Source of the DNA: Cytophagales bacterium
GTDB lineage: Bacteria > Bacteroidota > Bacteroidia > Cytophagales > Cyclobacteriaceae
NCBI GenBank assembly: GCA_024643485.1
Contig: JAHEMU010000075.1
Span: 1-9,584 of the forward strand
Direction of reading: 5' to 3'
Length of the DNA: 9,584 nucleotides
Shown here: piece after piece, positions 3,916-9,584 of the stretch
Position numbering within the stretch: position 1 is the stretch's first letter
How the letters are laid out: every line of letters begins with the position of its first letter
The notes under the pieces: generated by a model
The model's input: only the letters and a program-made list of their open reading frames with translations
Told to the model about the DNA's origin: nothing
The model's database searches: none
Translations under genes and position numbers: made by a program

Positions 3916-6540
3916 ATGGCAAAATTAATAATAAAAGTACATATTCTTTTCTCCCTTTTCTTCTTTTTGTCGATAACCTCGGTAAAAGGCGGCGTGGTAA
4001 AAGGAGTAGTTTTGGATGAAACAAACCAACCTTTACCAGGAACAACAGTATATATCCCCGAATTAGCTTTTGGTACGGTAACCAATGTAGAGGGTCGATT
4101 CGAAATCGATTTAACACCAGGGACTTATACCATTTTGTTTAGGTTCTTGGGTTATGAAACGTATTCACAAAAGGTCCAGCTTTCTAATGAAGTGGTAACC
4201 ATGGATGTGAAATTGGTTCCACGGCCTATCGTTTTGGAAAATGTTACTGTGGTTGCGGGAAACGAAGACCCTGCCTATACCATCATGCGTAAAGCCATCG
4301 CAAAGGCTTCCTTTCATAGACAAATTGTAGATAGCTATACCAGTACAGTCTACATGAAAGGGAAAGGGAAAGTCAGTAGCATCCCGTTTCTTTTAAGAAA
4401 TAAATTAAAGGAGGAAGGCGTTGACACTAGTCGATTATTTATTGGAGAATCGGTTAGTCGAATTGATTTTAAGCGACCTTCTAACTACACCGAAACCGTA
4501 TTGTCGGTTAGGAGTAATGGCGATGACAATAATAGTAGCCCCATATCATACATAACAGCGAGTTTTTATGACCCAGAGATTGTAGAAACAGTTTCTCCAT
4601 TGTCTCCGAGGGCATTTTCTCAATATAAATTTGAATTAATCGAAACTTTTGAAGATCAAGGAAATCAAGTAAGTCGAATTAAAGTGATTCCTAAATACGT
4701 GGGTGACCACTTATTTAAGGGAGAGCTTTCTATCGTTAGGGAAGAATGGGCCATCCATAGCATTGATCTGCAAGCGACAAAACTAGGTATTGATATATTT
4801 ATTGATCAAGTGTATCAGCCCTTTGGGAAGGTGGCATGGATGCCTGTTTCACATAAATTTAAAGTAAAAGGAAGTGTTATCGGAATTTCATTTTCTTACG
4901 ATTATTCTGCGTCTGCCAAATATGAAAATGTTAAGATTAATGAAGCATTGAACCCAACACTGGCGGTTGTTGACGACAAGATTGATAAGGATAGAGCAAA
5001 GCAGTTGAGTAAGGTTGAGGTAACGGCAAGTGCTAAAAAAAGTGAAACACCTGAGTCTTTGATAAGTACCAAAGAATTAAAGAAACAGATGAAGCAGTAC
5101 GAAAAGGAAGAGCAAAAAAGCCAGGAAGAGCCGGACGTATTGTTTACCAAAGTCTATAAAATAGATTCTATGGCGTATAAACGGGATGATGACTATTGGA
5201 AAGAAGTACGTTCAGTTCCATTAACAACAGTAGAATTAAAAGGATATCGTCAAATTGATAGTTTAGCGGGTAAAATTGAAAAGGATTCGGTGAAGAAGAA
5301 TAGACCGTACCATTTTAAAATTCAGGACCCTTTCGTAGGGAGATCCTATTACTATAAGAACGGACATACTCTGCGTATTAGTGGTTTGTTGAAAAACCTA
5401 GGATATAATACGGTAGAAGGTATTAATACAGCGTATTCTATTGAATATAATTATCGGAAAAGAAAAAATTACAATATTCCCGGTGAAACACGAATTTCAA
5501 ATGAAATTGCAATAATTCCTTCCATTCGGTATTCTGCGGAACGGAATATTTTTCTAATGAATGCCGTAATGGAGTTTAATCACAGAAAGGGAAGTAGGCT
5601 GTTAGAAGCAGAGTGGGGTGGAGGATATTTTATTCGTCAGCTGAATGGACTTGATCCGATTTTACCAATCGTAAATACCGCATACACATTGCTTGGAGAA
5701 AGAAATTTCATGAAAATTTATCAATCGAAGCAGATATATATTAAGGCCTCACAAAGAATTTCGGGTGCAGTTACGATGAGTGGTAAATTGCAATGGGAGG
5801 AGAGGACTCCTTTAATAAATAGCGGAGGTTTTAGGTTAATTGATTGGAAATCAATTGATTACTCTTCAAACGACCCCGAATTATTGGTGCCACCTAACGC
5901 TCCATTTACAACTCATGATAGTTTTATTTGGCAAGTTGGAACGGAATTGCGTCCAGGTTTAAAATATTACAATAGAAATGGTCGAAAAATTGCACTTTGG
6001 TCTAGTAGTCCAATCGTAAATTTGTCATTAACGGGAGGAATTCCAACGATCTTCAATAGTCAAAGTGAATTCTTGAAATTTGAAGGAAGTATTTCGCACT
6101 CATTAGATCTAGGACCAACAGGTCAATTGAACTTATCGATCAATGGTAGTAAGATGATTCAGGATCAATCGTTAACAATCATTGATTATTTACATTTTCC
6201 TGGAAATCAAACAATCTTTAGTACTGAAAATGGATATCGACTGCTCAACTATTATCAATTTAGCAACACCCATTATGGGGTTGGTTTTCACAGTGAGTTG
6301 AAATTGTCCCGGCATCTTTTCTTATCCGCAGTGCCATTTATCGCGAAAAAGGGGATAAAGGATTTTGCTTTTTTTAATTTCTTATCGACTTATTCGTTAC
6401 CCGCCTATTTCGAATTGGGTTATGGGTTAGATTATGTGTTTAAATTTATGAAACTAGAACTTGTAACCTCTTTTTATGATAATCAATTCCAATCAGTGGG
6501 TATTCGTATAGGGATTGCACCTGAAATAAACATCAATTAA
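3916..6540 (+). CDS. DUF5686 outer-membrane protein with carboxypeptidase-like regulatory domain
   Basis: An 874-residue envelope protein. Residues 1-25 form a signal peptide. Residues 26-105 form a carboxypeptidase-like regulatory (beta-sandwich) domain, seen in VVKGVVLDETNQPLPGTTV, the NVEGRFEIDL turn and FLGYET. The body matches DUF5686, beginning near ENVTVVAGNEDPAYTIMRKA (108-127) and continuing with DSYTSTVYMKGKG (139-151). A highly charged Lys/Glu-rich stretch (about 360-412) separates the first half from a C-terminal half rich in alternating aromatic/hydrophobic strands, as expected of an outer-membrane beta-barrel. The domain order resembles TonB-dependent receptors, but there is no plug domain. 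The substrate and function are unknown; members are widespread in Bacteroidota and usually stand alone, as here. The ATG at 3916 puts the signal peptide at the N-terminus. The gene ends directly at a terminator hairpin. Confidence 0.88.
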   Translation: MAKLIIKVHILFSLFFFLSITSVKGGVVKGVVLDETNQPLPGTTVYIPELAFGTVTNVEGRFEIDLTPGTYTILFRFLGYETYSQKVQLSNEVVTMDVKLVPRPIVLENVTVVAGNEDPAYTIMRKAIAKASFHRQIVDSYTSTVYMKGKGKVSSIPFLLRNKLKEEGVDTSRLFIGESVSRIDFKRPSNYTETVLSVRSNGDDNNSSPISYITASFYDPEIVETVSPLSPRAFSQYKFELIETFEDQGNQVSRIKVIPKYVGDHLFKGELSIVREEWAIHSIDLQATKLGIDIFIDQVYQPFGKVAWMPVSHKFKVKGSVIGISFSYDYSASAKYENVKINEALNPTLAVVDDKIDKDRAKQLSKVEVTASAKKSETPESLISTKELKKQMKQYEKEEQKSQEEPDVLFTKVYKIDSMAYKRDDDYWKEVRSVPLTTVELKGYRQIDSLAGKIEKDSVKKNRPYHFKIQDPFVGRSYYYKNGHTLRISGLLKNLGYNTVEGINTAYSIEYNYRKRKNYNIPGETRISNEIAIIPSIRYSAERNIFLMNAVMEFNHRKGSRLLEAEWGGGYFIRQLNGLDPILPIVNTAYTLLGERNFMKIYQSKQIYIKASQRISGAVTMSGKLQWEERTPLINSGGFRLIDWKSIDYSSNDPELLVPPNAPFTTHDSFIWQVGTELRPGLKYYNRNGRKIALWSSSPIVNLSLTGGIPTIFNSQSEFLKFEGSISHSLDLGPTGQLNLSINGSKMIQDQSLTIIDYLHFPGNQTIFSTENGYRLLNYYQFSNTHYGVGFHSELKLSRHLFLSAVPFIAKKGIKDFAFFNFLSTYSLPAYFELGYGLDYVFKFMKLELVTSFYDNQFQSVGIRIGIAPEININ

Positions 6541-6586
6541 AAAAGGGTGAATCATATTGAACGCGTCAATGCAATACACCCTTTTT
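6540..6586. terminator. Bidirectional intrinsic terminator between DUF5686 gene and frr
   Basis: AAAAAGGGTG (6540-6549) pairs perfectly with CACCCTTTTT (6577-6586). An inner stem, ATTGA (6555-6559) with TCAAT (6565-6569), closes a 5-nt loop, so the whole folds into a two-tier hairpin. A-tract and T-tract at the two ends let it work in both directions, fitting its place between convergent genes (DUF5686 stop at 6540, frr stop at 6604). Confidence 0.85.
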
Positions 6587-6603
6587 AAATAGATTGTTAG
6601 AAA

Positions 6604-7164
6604 TTATACTTTCATAATATCCGCTTCTTTTTTAGCGAATAATTCATCTATAAGTTTAATGTGATGATCGGTAATTTTCTGAACCTGATCTTCTGCGCGT
6701 TTTATTTCGTCTTCAGAAGCACCCTCTTTTTGTAATTTCTTAAGGGAATCATTAATTTCTTTGCGGACATTTCGAACACTTACTTTTCCATGCTCAATTT
6801 CCTGTTTTACCTGTTTTACTAATTCCTGTCTTCTTTCTTCAGTTAACATAGGAATATGTAAAAACACCTGTTCACCATCATTTTGTGGATTTAACCCGAG
6901 GTCTGAGTTGATAATAGCGCGTTCAATTCCGGCTAATATCGATCTCTCAAATGGTTTAATCATGATTGTTCTTGCATCGGGCGTTGTAATGCTGGAAACC
7001 TGATTGATTGGAGTTTCTGTACCGTAATACTCCACTCGAATAGCTTCAAGCATGGAAGGCGTTGCTTTTCCCGCACGAATTCTGCTCATTTCATGAACAG
7101 TATGATTGATGGCCTTATCCATTAATTCTTGCGCTTCCTCAAGATATAATTCTATTTCTTCCAT
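6604..7164 (-). CDS. frr: Ribosome recycling factor
   Basis: Releases the ribosome from mRNA after termination, together with EF-G, in the cytoplasm. The 186 residues cover the full family length. Hallmarks are RIRAGKATPSMLEAIRVEYYG (28-48), TPINQVSSI (51-59), INSDLGLNPQNDG (85-97), the hinge region PMLTEERRQELVKQVKQ (105-121), VSVRNVRKEIND (128-139) and the C-terminal KEADIM (179-184). It lies 17 bp downstream of pyrH on the same strand, the conserved pyrH-frr pairing of many bacteria, and probably shares its transcript, ending at the hairpin at 6540-6586. Confidence 0.98.
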   Translation of the reverse strand: MEEIELYLEEAQELMDKAINHTVHEMSRIRAGKATPSMLEAIRVEYYGTETPINQVSSITTPDARTIMIKPFERSILAGIERAIINSDLGLNPQNDGEQVFLHIPMLTEERRQELVKQVKQEIEHGKVSVRNVRKEINDSLKKLQKEGASEDEIKRAEDQVQKITDHHIKLIDELFAKKEADIMKV

Positions 7165-7181
7165 AATTGGCTCAATTAAAT

Positions 7182-7886
7182 TTATTGTATTAAGGTTCCT
7201 TTGTCAACTCCTTCAATGATGTCGATCAAATTACCCTCGTCATTCATATTAAAAACTATGATTGGAACGTCATTTTCTTTACAAAGCGTAAATGCGGTCA
7301 TATCCATAATATTTAATCCTTTTTCATAGGCCTCTTTGAAAGTTAAATTGGTATAACGTTCAGCAAGTGGATTTTTCTCAGGATCTTCAGTATAAACACC
7401 GTTTACTCGTGTTCCTTTTAACACCACGTCTGCTTGAATTTCAATCGCTCTCAAAGCTGCAGTTGAATCGGTTGTGAAGTATGGATTTCCTGTTCCTGCA
7501 CCAAAAATGACTATTCTACCTTTTTCTAAATGGCGAATCGCTCGTCTTCGAATGAATGGTTCACAAACTTGCTCCATTTTGATACCAGACATAAGTCGAG
7601 TATACATTCCATGATTTTCCAACGAACTTTGAAGAGCCATGCTGTTGATAACCGTTGCAAGCATTCCCATATAATCGCCTTGTACTCGATCTATACCTGA
7701 TGATTCAGCCTGAACTCCACGGAAAATATTACCGCCACCTATAACAATGGCAATTTCAACTCCCATTTCTTTCACTGCAATGATTTCACGTGAATATTGT
7801 TCCAATCGTTCAGGATCAATTCCGTATTTAGATGACCCCATAAGAGATTCACCGCTTAATTTGAGTAATATTCTTTTATATTTCAT
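7182..7886 (-). CDS. pyrH: UMP kinase
   Basis: Phosphorylates UMP to UDP with ATP, the committed step towards UTP and CTP. It belongs to the amino-acid-kinase fold of bacterial UMP kinases, not the eukaryotic type. Visible motifs are KLSGESLMG (9-17), VIGGGNIFRG (48-57), the UMP-binding RVQGDYMGMLATVINS (67-82), FGAGTGNPYFTTDSTAA (128-144) and LKGTRVNGVYTEDP (156-169). The length of 234 residues is normal. A TATATTTG element lies 17 bp upstream of the ATG, so pyrH-frr probably has its own promoter rather than relying on read-through from the biotin carrier gene 47 bp upstream. Confidence 0.98.
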   Translation of the reverse strand: MKYKRILLKLSGESLMGSSKYGIDPERLEQYSREIIAVKEMGVEIAIVIGGGNIFRGVQAESSGIDRVQGDYMGMLATVINSMALQSSLENHGMYTRLMSGIKMEQVCEPFIRRRAIRHLEKGRIVIFGAGTGNPYFTTDSTAALRAIEIQADVVLKGTRVNGVYTEDPEKNPLAERYTNLTFKEAYEKGLNIMDMTAFTLCKENDVPIIVFNMNDEGNLIDIIEGVDKGTLIQ

Positions 7887-7902
7887 ATAAATTTTTCCGG
7901 CA

Positions 7903-7910
7903 CAAATATA
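7903..7910 (-). promoter_or_regulatory. Putative -7 element of the pyrH-frr promoter
   Basis: On the minus strand the sequence is TATATTTG, an exact TANNTTTG match. It lies 16 bp upstream of the pyrH ATG, which would give a leader of about 10 nt. No TTTG is found at the -33 position, so support is only partial. Confidence 0.35.
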
Positions 7911-7933
7911 TATAATTTAGTGGTTGTATAGTT

Positions 7934-8419
7934 CTAAAATTGTATCAAAAGTTGATTCTTTTCTACCGTATCACTCTGTTTTATTAGGATTTTTTTAATT
8001 TCTCCATCGTGAGTTGCTTTTATAACATTTTCCATTTTCATGGCTTCCAAAATAAGTAAAACATCTCCTTTTTTAATTTTGTCACCTTCTTTTACCCTAA
8101 TATCAATGATAAGTCCTGGCATTGGTGCTTTTAAAGTATCATGCTTTGACGCGGCAGTATTCTTTAATCCCAATTGAGAAATAACTAAATCCAATTCGTC
8201 TTCTAGTGTAAAAACTGCTTCAATTCCATTGTATTTGAGCTTAATTTCCTTACCATTTACTTCAATCAATTCGATAGGAATTACTTTATTTTCTAAAATC
8301 AGCAAATAACTACCATTTTCAATTTGCTTTAAGGAACCATTAAATGGAGTGCCATCAATACTGAAATCCCCTTTTTTGGGGTTGATTTGATAACTTTTTG
8401 AACCGGTTAATTGATACAT
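7934..8419 (-). CDS. Biotin carboxyl carrier protein (biotin/lipoyl-attachment domain)
   Basis: With the start chosen here the product has 161 residues. The C-terminal biotinyl domain (about 93-161) has the APMPG entry turn (98-102), VKEGDKIKKGDVL (109-121) and EAMKMEN (125-131), whose K128 is the biotinylation site. The first 90 residues form the beta-rich segment usual in carrier subunits of Bacteroidota acyl-CoA carboxylases. It would carry carboxyl-biotin between a biotin carboxylase and a carboxyltransferase (acetyl-, propionyl- or methylmalonyl-CoA type). Neither partner is in the window, so the substrate is unresolved. An upstream ATG at 8473 would add 18 residues (starting MKWSSYWIF), but a TATCTTTG -7-like element lies inside that extension, favouring the ATG at 8419. 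Confidence 0.88.
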   Translation of the reverse strand: MYQLTGSKSYQINPKKGDFSIDGTPFNGSLKQIENGSYLLILENKVIPIELIEVNGKEIKLKYNGIEAVFTLEDELDLVISQLGLKNTAASKHDTLKAPMPGLIIDIRVKEGDKIKKGDVLLILEAMKMENVIKATHDGEIKKILIKQSDTVEKNQLLIQF

Positions 8420-8436
8420 GCGCTTGGGTTTGTGCT

Positions 8437-8444
8437 CAAAGATA
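8437..8444 (-). promoter_or_regulatory. Putative -7 element of the biotin carrier gene
   Basis: TATCTTTG on the minus strand is an exact TANNTTTG match, 17 bp upstream of the ATG at 8419. It supports that start over the one at 8473, which would lie upstream of the promoter. There is no clear -33 TTTG. Confidence 0.4.
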
Positions 8445-8475
8445 ATAAATATCCAATAGCTACTCCATTTCATTT

Positions 8476-8505
8476 TTTGATTTTAATCAGTTTTAATTAG
8501 ATTTG
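8476..8505 (+). promoter_or_regulatory. Bacteroidota-type promoter of the TPP riboswitch transcript
   Basis: TTTG (8476-8479), an 18-nt spacer and TAGATTTG (8498-8505, exact TANNTTTG) form the best promoter match in the window. Transcription would begin near 8511-8513, just before the riboswitch aptamer, which fits well. The spacer contains a small inverted repeat (TGATT-TT-AATCA, 8478-8489). Confidence 0.7.
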
Positions 8506-8511
8506 TGGAAT

Positions 8512-8588
8512 CATTTGGGGGTGCCTTACTTAACAGGCTGAGATTATACCCTTTGAACCTGATGCCGGTAATGCGGTCGCAGGGAATA
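8512..8588 (+). promoter_or_regulatory. TPP (THI-element) riboswitch aptamer
   Basis: The conserved TPP aptamer core is visible in order: GGGGGTGCC (8517-8525); a P3 stem of GCC with GGC around an AT-rich loop; CTGAGA (8538-8543), the invariant pyrimidine-binding J3/2 sequence; ATACCC, which closes P2; GAACCTGAT, the P4/pyrophosphate-binding side; a short P5 stem (CCG with CGG, about 8564-8575); and GTCGCAGGGAA, which closes P4 and P2. Thiamine pyrophosphate binding normally lowers expression of the downstream gene. The next gene starts 47 nt downstream, so a thiamine-related role for that receptor follows. Confidence 0.95.
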
Positions 8589-8589
8589 A

Positions 8590-8637
8590 AGAGTAACCCT
8601 CTCATAGTATTTTGTCAAAAAACATTTTACCACTATG
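8590..8637 (+). promoter_or_regulatory. Possible riboswitch expression platform that occludes the start codon
   Basis: CATAGT (8603-8608) is the exact complement of ACTATG (8632-8637), which contains the receptor's ATG. A second short stem, AGAG (8590-8593) with CTCT (8599-8602), abuts it and could stack on it. AGGG at the aptamer's 3' edge (8581-8584) can instead pair with CCCT (8597-8600), disrupting the AGAG stem. No GC-rich stem with a T-tract is present, so translational control is more likely than termination. This is inferred from complementarity only. Confidence 0.4.
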
Positions 8638-9584
8638 CAGAGATTTTTAATTTTCACATGTACGTTCTTACTGTTCATTTCAACAAATGCTCAACAAAAT
8701 CTTACAGGATATATTCTCGATGAGGAAAATAATCCAGTGCAAGGTGCTTTAATCCGATTGAAGGATTCACAGAAAAGCACTATTTCGAATCGTGATGGTT
8801 CTTTCTTAATTTCAGAAATTAAACAGGGAAACCAACTCATAATTACTCACGTTAGCTTTGATCCATTAGTCTACGAAGTGAGCGATGCCCAAGAAAGTAT
8901 AACCATTATTCTTAGCATGCAACTTGTACAATTGAGTCAAGTGCTTGTGGAGGCTACCCGTGCCGACAATGAATCGCCGCTAACCTTCACTAATATCAAC
9001 GGTGAGACACTCAAGAAAATGAATTCAGGACAAGATGTTCCTTTTTTGCTTGATTTAACCCCTTCCGTTACCATTACTTCGGATGCAGGAAATGGCATTG
9101 GTTATACGGGGATGAGAATAAGAGGAAGTGATTTGACCCGAATAAATGTTTCAATAAATGGTGTTCCAGTCAATGACAGCGAAAGTCATAGTGTTTATTT
9201 TGTGGATATGCCAGATTTAGTTTCTTCGACGAATAATATCCAAATTCAAAGGGGAGTTGGAACTTCGACCAATGGTTCCGGTGCTTTTGGTGCAACAGTA
9301 AATTTCTTAACTTCTTCGGTAAATCAAAAACCTTATTCCAGGCTTTCTTCCGCTGCAGGTTCATTCAATTCGTTTAGGAATTCTATTCAATTTGGAAGTG
9401 GAATTTTAAATAACCATTGGACCTTTGATGGGAGATTTTCAACAGTGAAATCGGATGGGTATGTTGACAGAGCTAAGGCAGATTTAAGTTCTTACTACTT
9501 AGAAGGGGGATATATTTCAGAAAAATCAATGGTTCGTTTGATTCATTTTTCAGGAAAGGAAAGAACGTATCAAGCTTGGTGGGG
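8635..9584 (+). CDS. TonB-dependent outer-membrane receptor, probably for thiamine or a precursor (partial)
   Basis: 316 codons are visible before the window ends. Residues 1-20 form a signal peptide ending NAQ. Residues about 22-105 form a carboxypeptidase-like regulatory domain (LTGYILDEENNPVQGALI, then NRDGSFLIS). The TonB plug follows from about residue 108: VLVEATRAD, LLDLTPSVTITSD, MRIRGSDLTRINVSINGVPV, then VEIQRGV-like IQIQRGVGTSTNGSGAFGA leading into the barrel. The visible end, ERTYQAWWG, is a segment commonly seen in this receptor group. The barrel's remainder lies outside the window. The substrate is inferred from the upstream TPP riboswitch: receptors under this control in Bacteroidota are thiamine-uptake transporters energised by TonB-ExbBD. 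The ATG at 8635 is fixed by the signal peptide. No frameshift is seen. Confidence 0.92.
   Translation, partial: MQRFLIFTCTFLLFISTNAQQNLTGYILDEENNPVQGALIRLKDSQKSTISNRDGSFLISEIKQGNQLIITHVSFDPLVYEVSDAQESITIILSMQLVQLSQVLVEATRADNESPLTFTNINGETLKKMNSGQDVPFLLDLTPSVTITSDAGNGIGYTGMRIRGSDLTRINVSINGVPVNDSESHSVYFVDMPDLVSSTNNIQIQRGVGTSTNGSGAFGATVNFLTSSVNQKPYSRLSSAAGSFNSFRNSIQFGSGILNNHWTFDGRFSTVKSDGYVDRAKADLSSYYLEGGYISEKSMVRLIHFSGKERTYQAWW

Noticed and set aside
3887..4117. Minus-strand short frames over the DUF5686 start
   Set aside because: They are antisense to the signal peptide and carboxypeptidase-like domain and have no motif of their own.
8478..8489. TGATT-TT-AATCA inverted repeat in the riboswitch promoter spacer
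   Set aside because: Arms are only 5 bp and composed almost entirely of A/T, so chance is likely. The riboswitch already accounts for regulation.
8505..8723. Plus-strand 72-codon open frame starting near the riboswitch
   Set aside because: It runs across the TPP aptamer and out of frame into the receptor's signal peptide. The RNA structure and the receptor frame explain the sequence better.
1..9584. Search for mobile elements, CRISPR, tRNA/rRNA, toxin-antitoxin or defence genes
   Set aside because: No terminal inverted repeats with transposase, no regularly spaced repeats, no cloverleaf and no defence domains were seen. The gene content is core metabolism plus envelope proteins.

Overview
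The window looks like chromosomal DNA of a Bacteroidota bacterium, probably of the Cytophagales or a neighbouring order. Evidence: AT-rich sequence; several matches to the Bacteroidota promoter consensus (TTTG, about 18-19 nt, TANNTTTG); no Shine-Dalgarno sequences before most starts; and lineage-typical families (DUF4407, DUF5686 with a carboxypeptidase-like regulatory domain, a PID-CTERM tail, and a TonB-dependent receptor with an N-terminal carboxypeptidase-like domain). The genus cannot be named from the sequence alone.

Left part (1-1551): the first 33 codons of a minus-strand gene with a twin-arginine signal run off the left edge. Next comes a complete minus-strand DUF4407 membrane/coiled-coil protein, then a 327-bp divergent intergenic region rich in symmetry: clustered GGTTGTA elements, a possible 35-codon ORF, a GTGCG/CGCAC/GTGCG set able to form alternative hairpins, and two palindromes sharing a CGATATCG core.

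Centre-left (1552-3544): a compact plus-strand operon holds an ECF sigma factor (GTG start), a small soluble zinc-binding anti-sigma factor, guanylate kinase (gmk) and nicotinate-nucleotide adenylyltransferase (nadD). The last three genes overlap at TAATG and ATGA junctions. nadD ends tail-to-tail, overlapping a short minus-strand Gly/Asn-rich secreted protein with a PID-CTERM-like sorting tail.

Centre-right (3916-7886): a plus-strand DUF5686 outer-membrane-type protein is followed by a strong bidirectional terminator, which also serves the minus-strand pyrH-frr pair (UMP kinase and ribosome recycling factor).

Right part (7934-9584): a minus-strand biotin carboxyl carrier protein is divergent from a TPP-riboswitch-controlled TonB-dependent receptor that runs off the right edge. 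The receptor is most simply an outer-membrane importer of thiamine or a precursor. Its leader can form a hairpin covering the start codon itself, which suggests translational control suited to a lineage that does not rely on Shine-Dalgarno pairing.

Most of the window is core metabolism and envelope biology. No CRISPR array, transposon, phage, toxin-antitoxin or defence system is visible. The points most worth checking are the riboswitch expression platform, the symmetrical regulatory region before the sigma operon, and the PID-CTERM protein.
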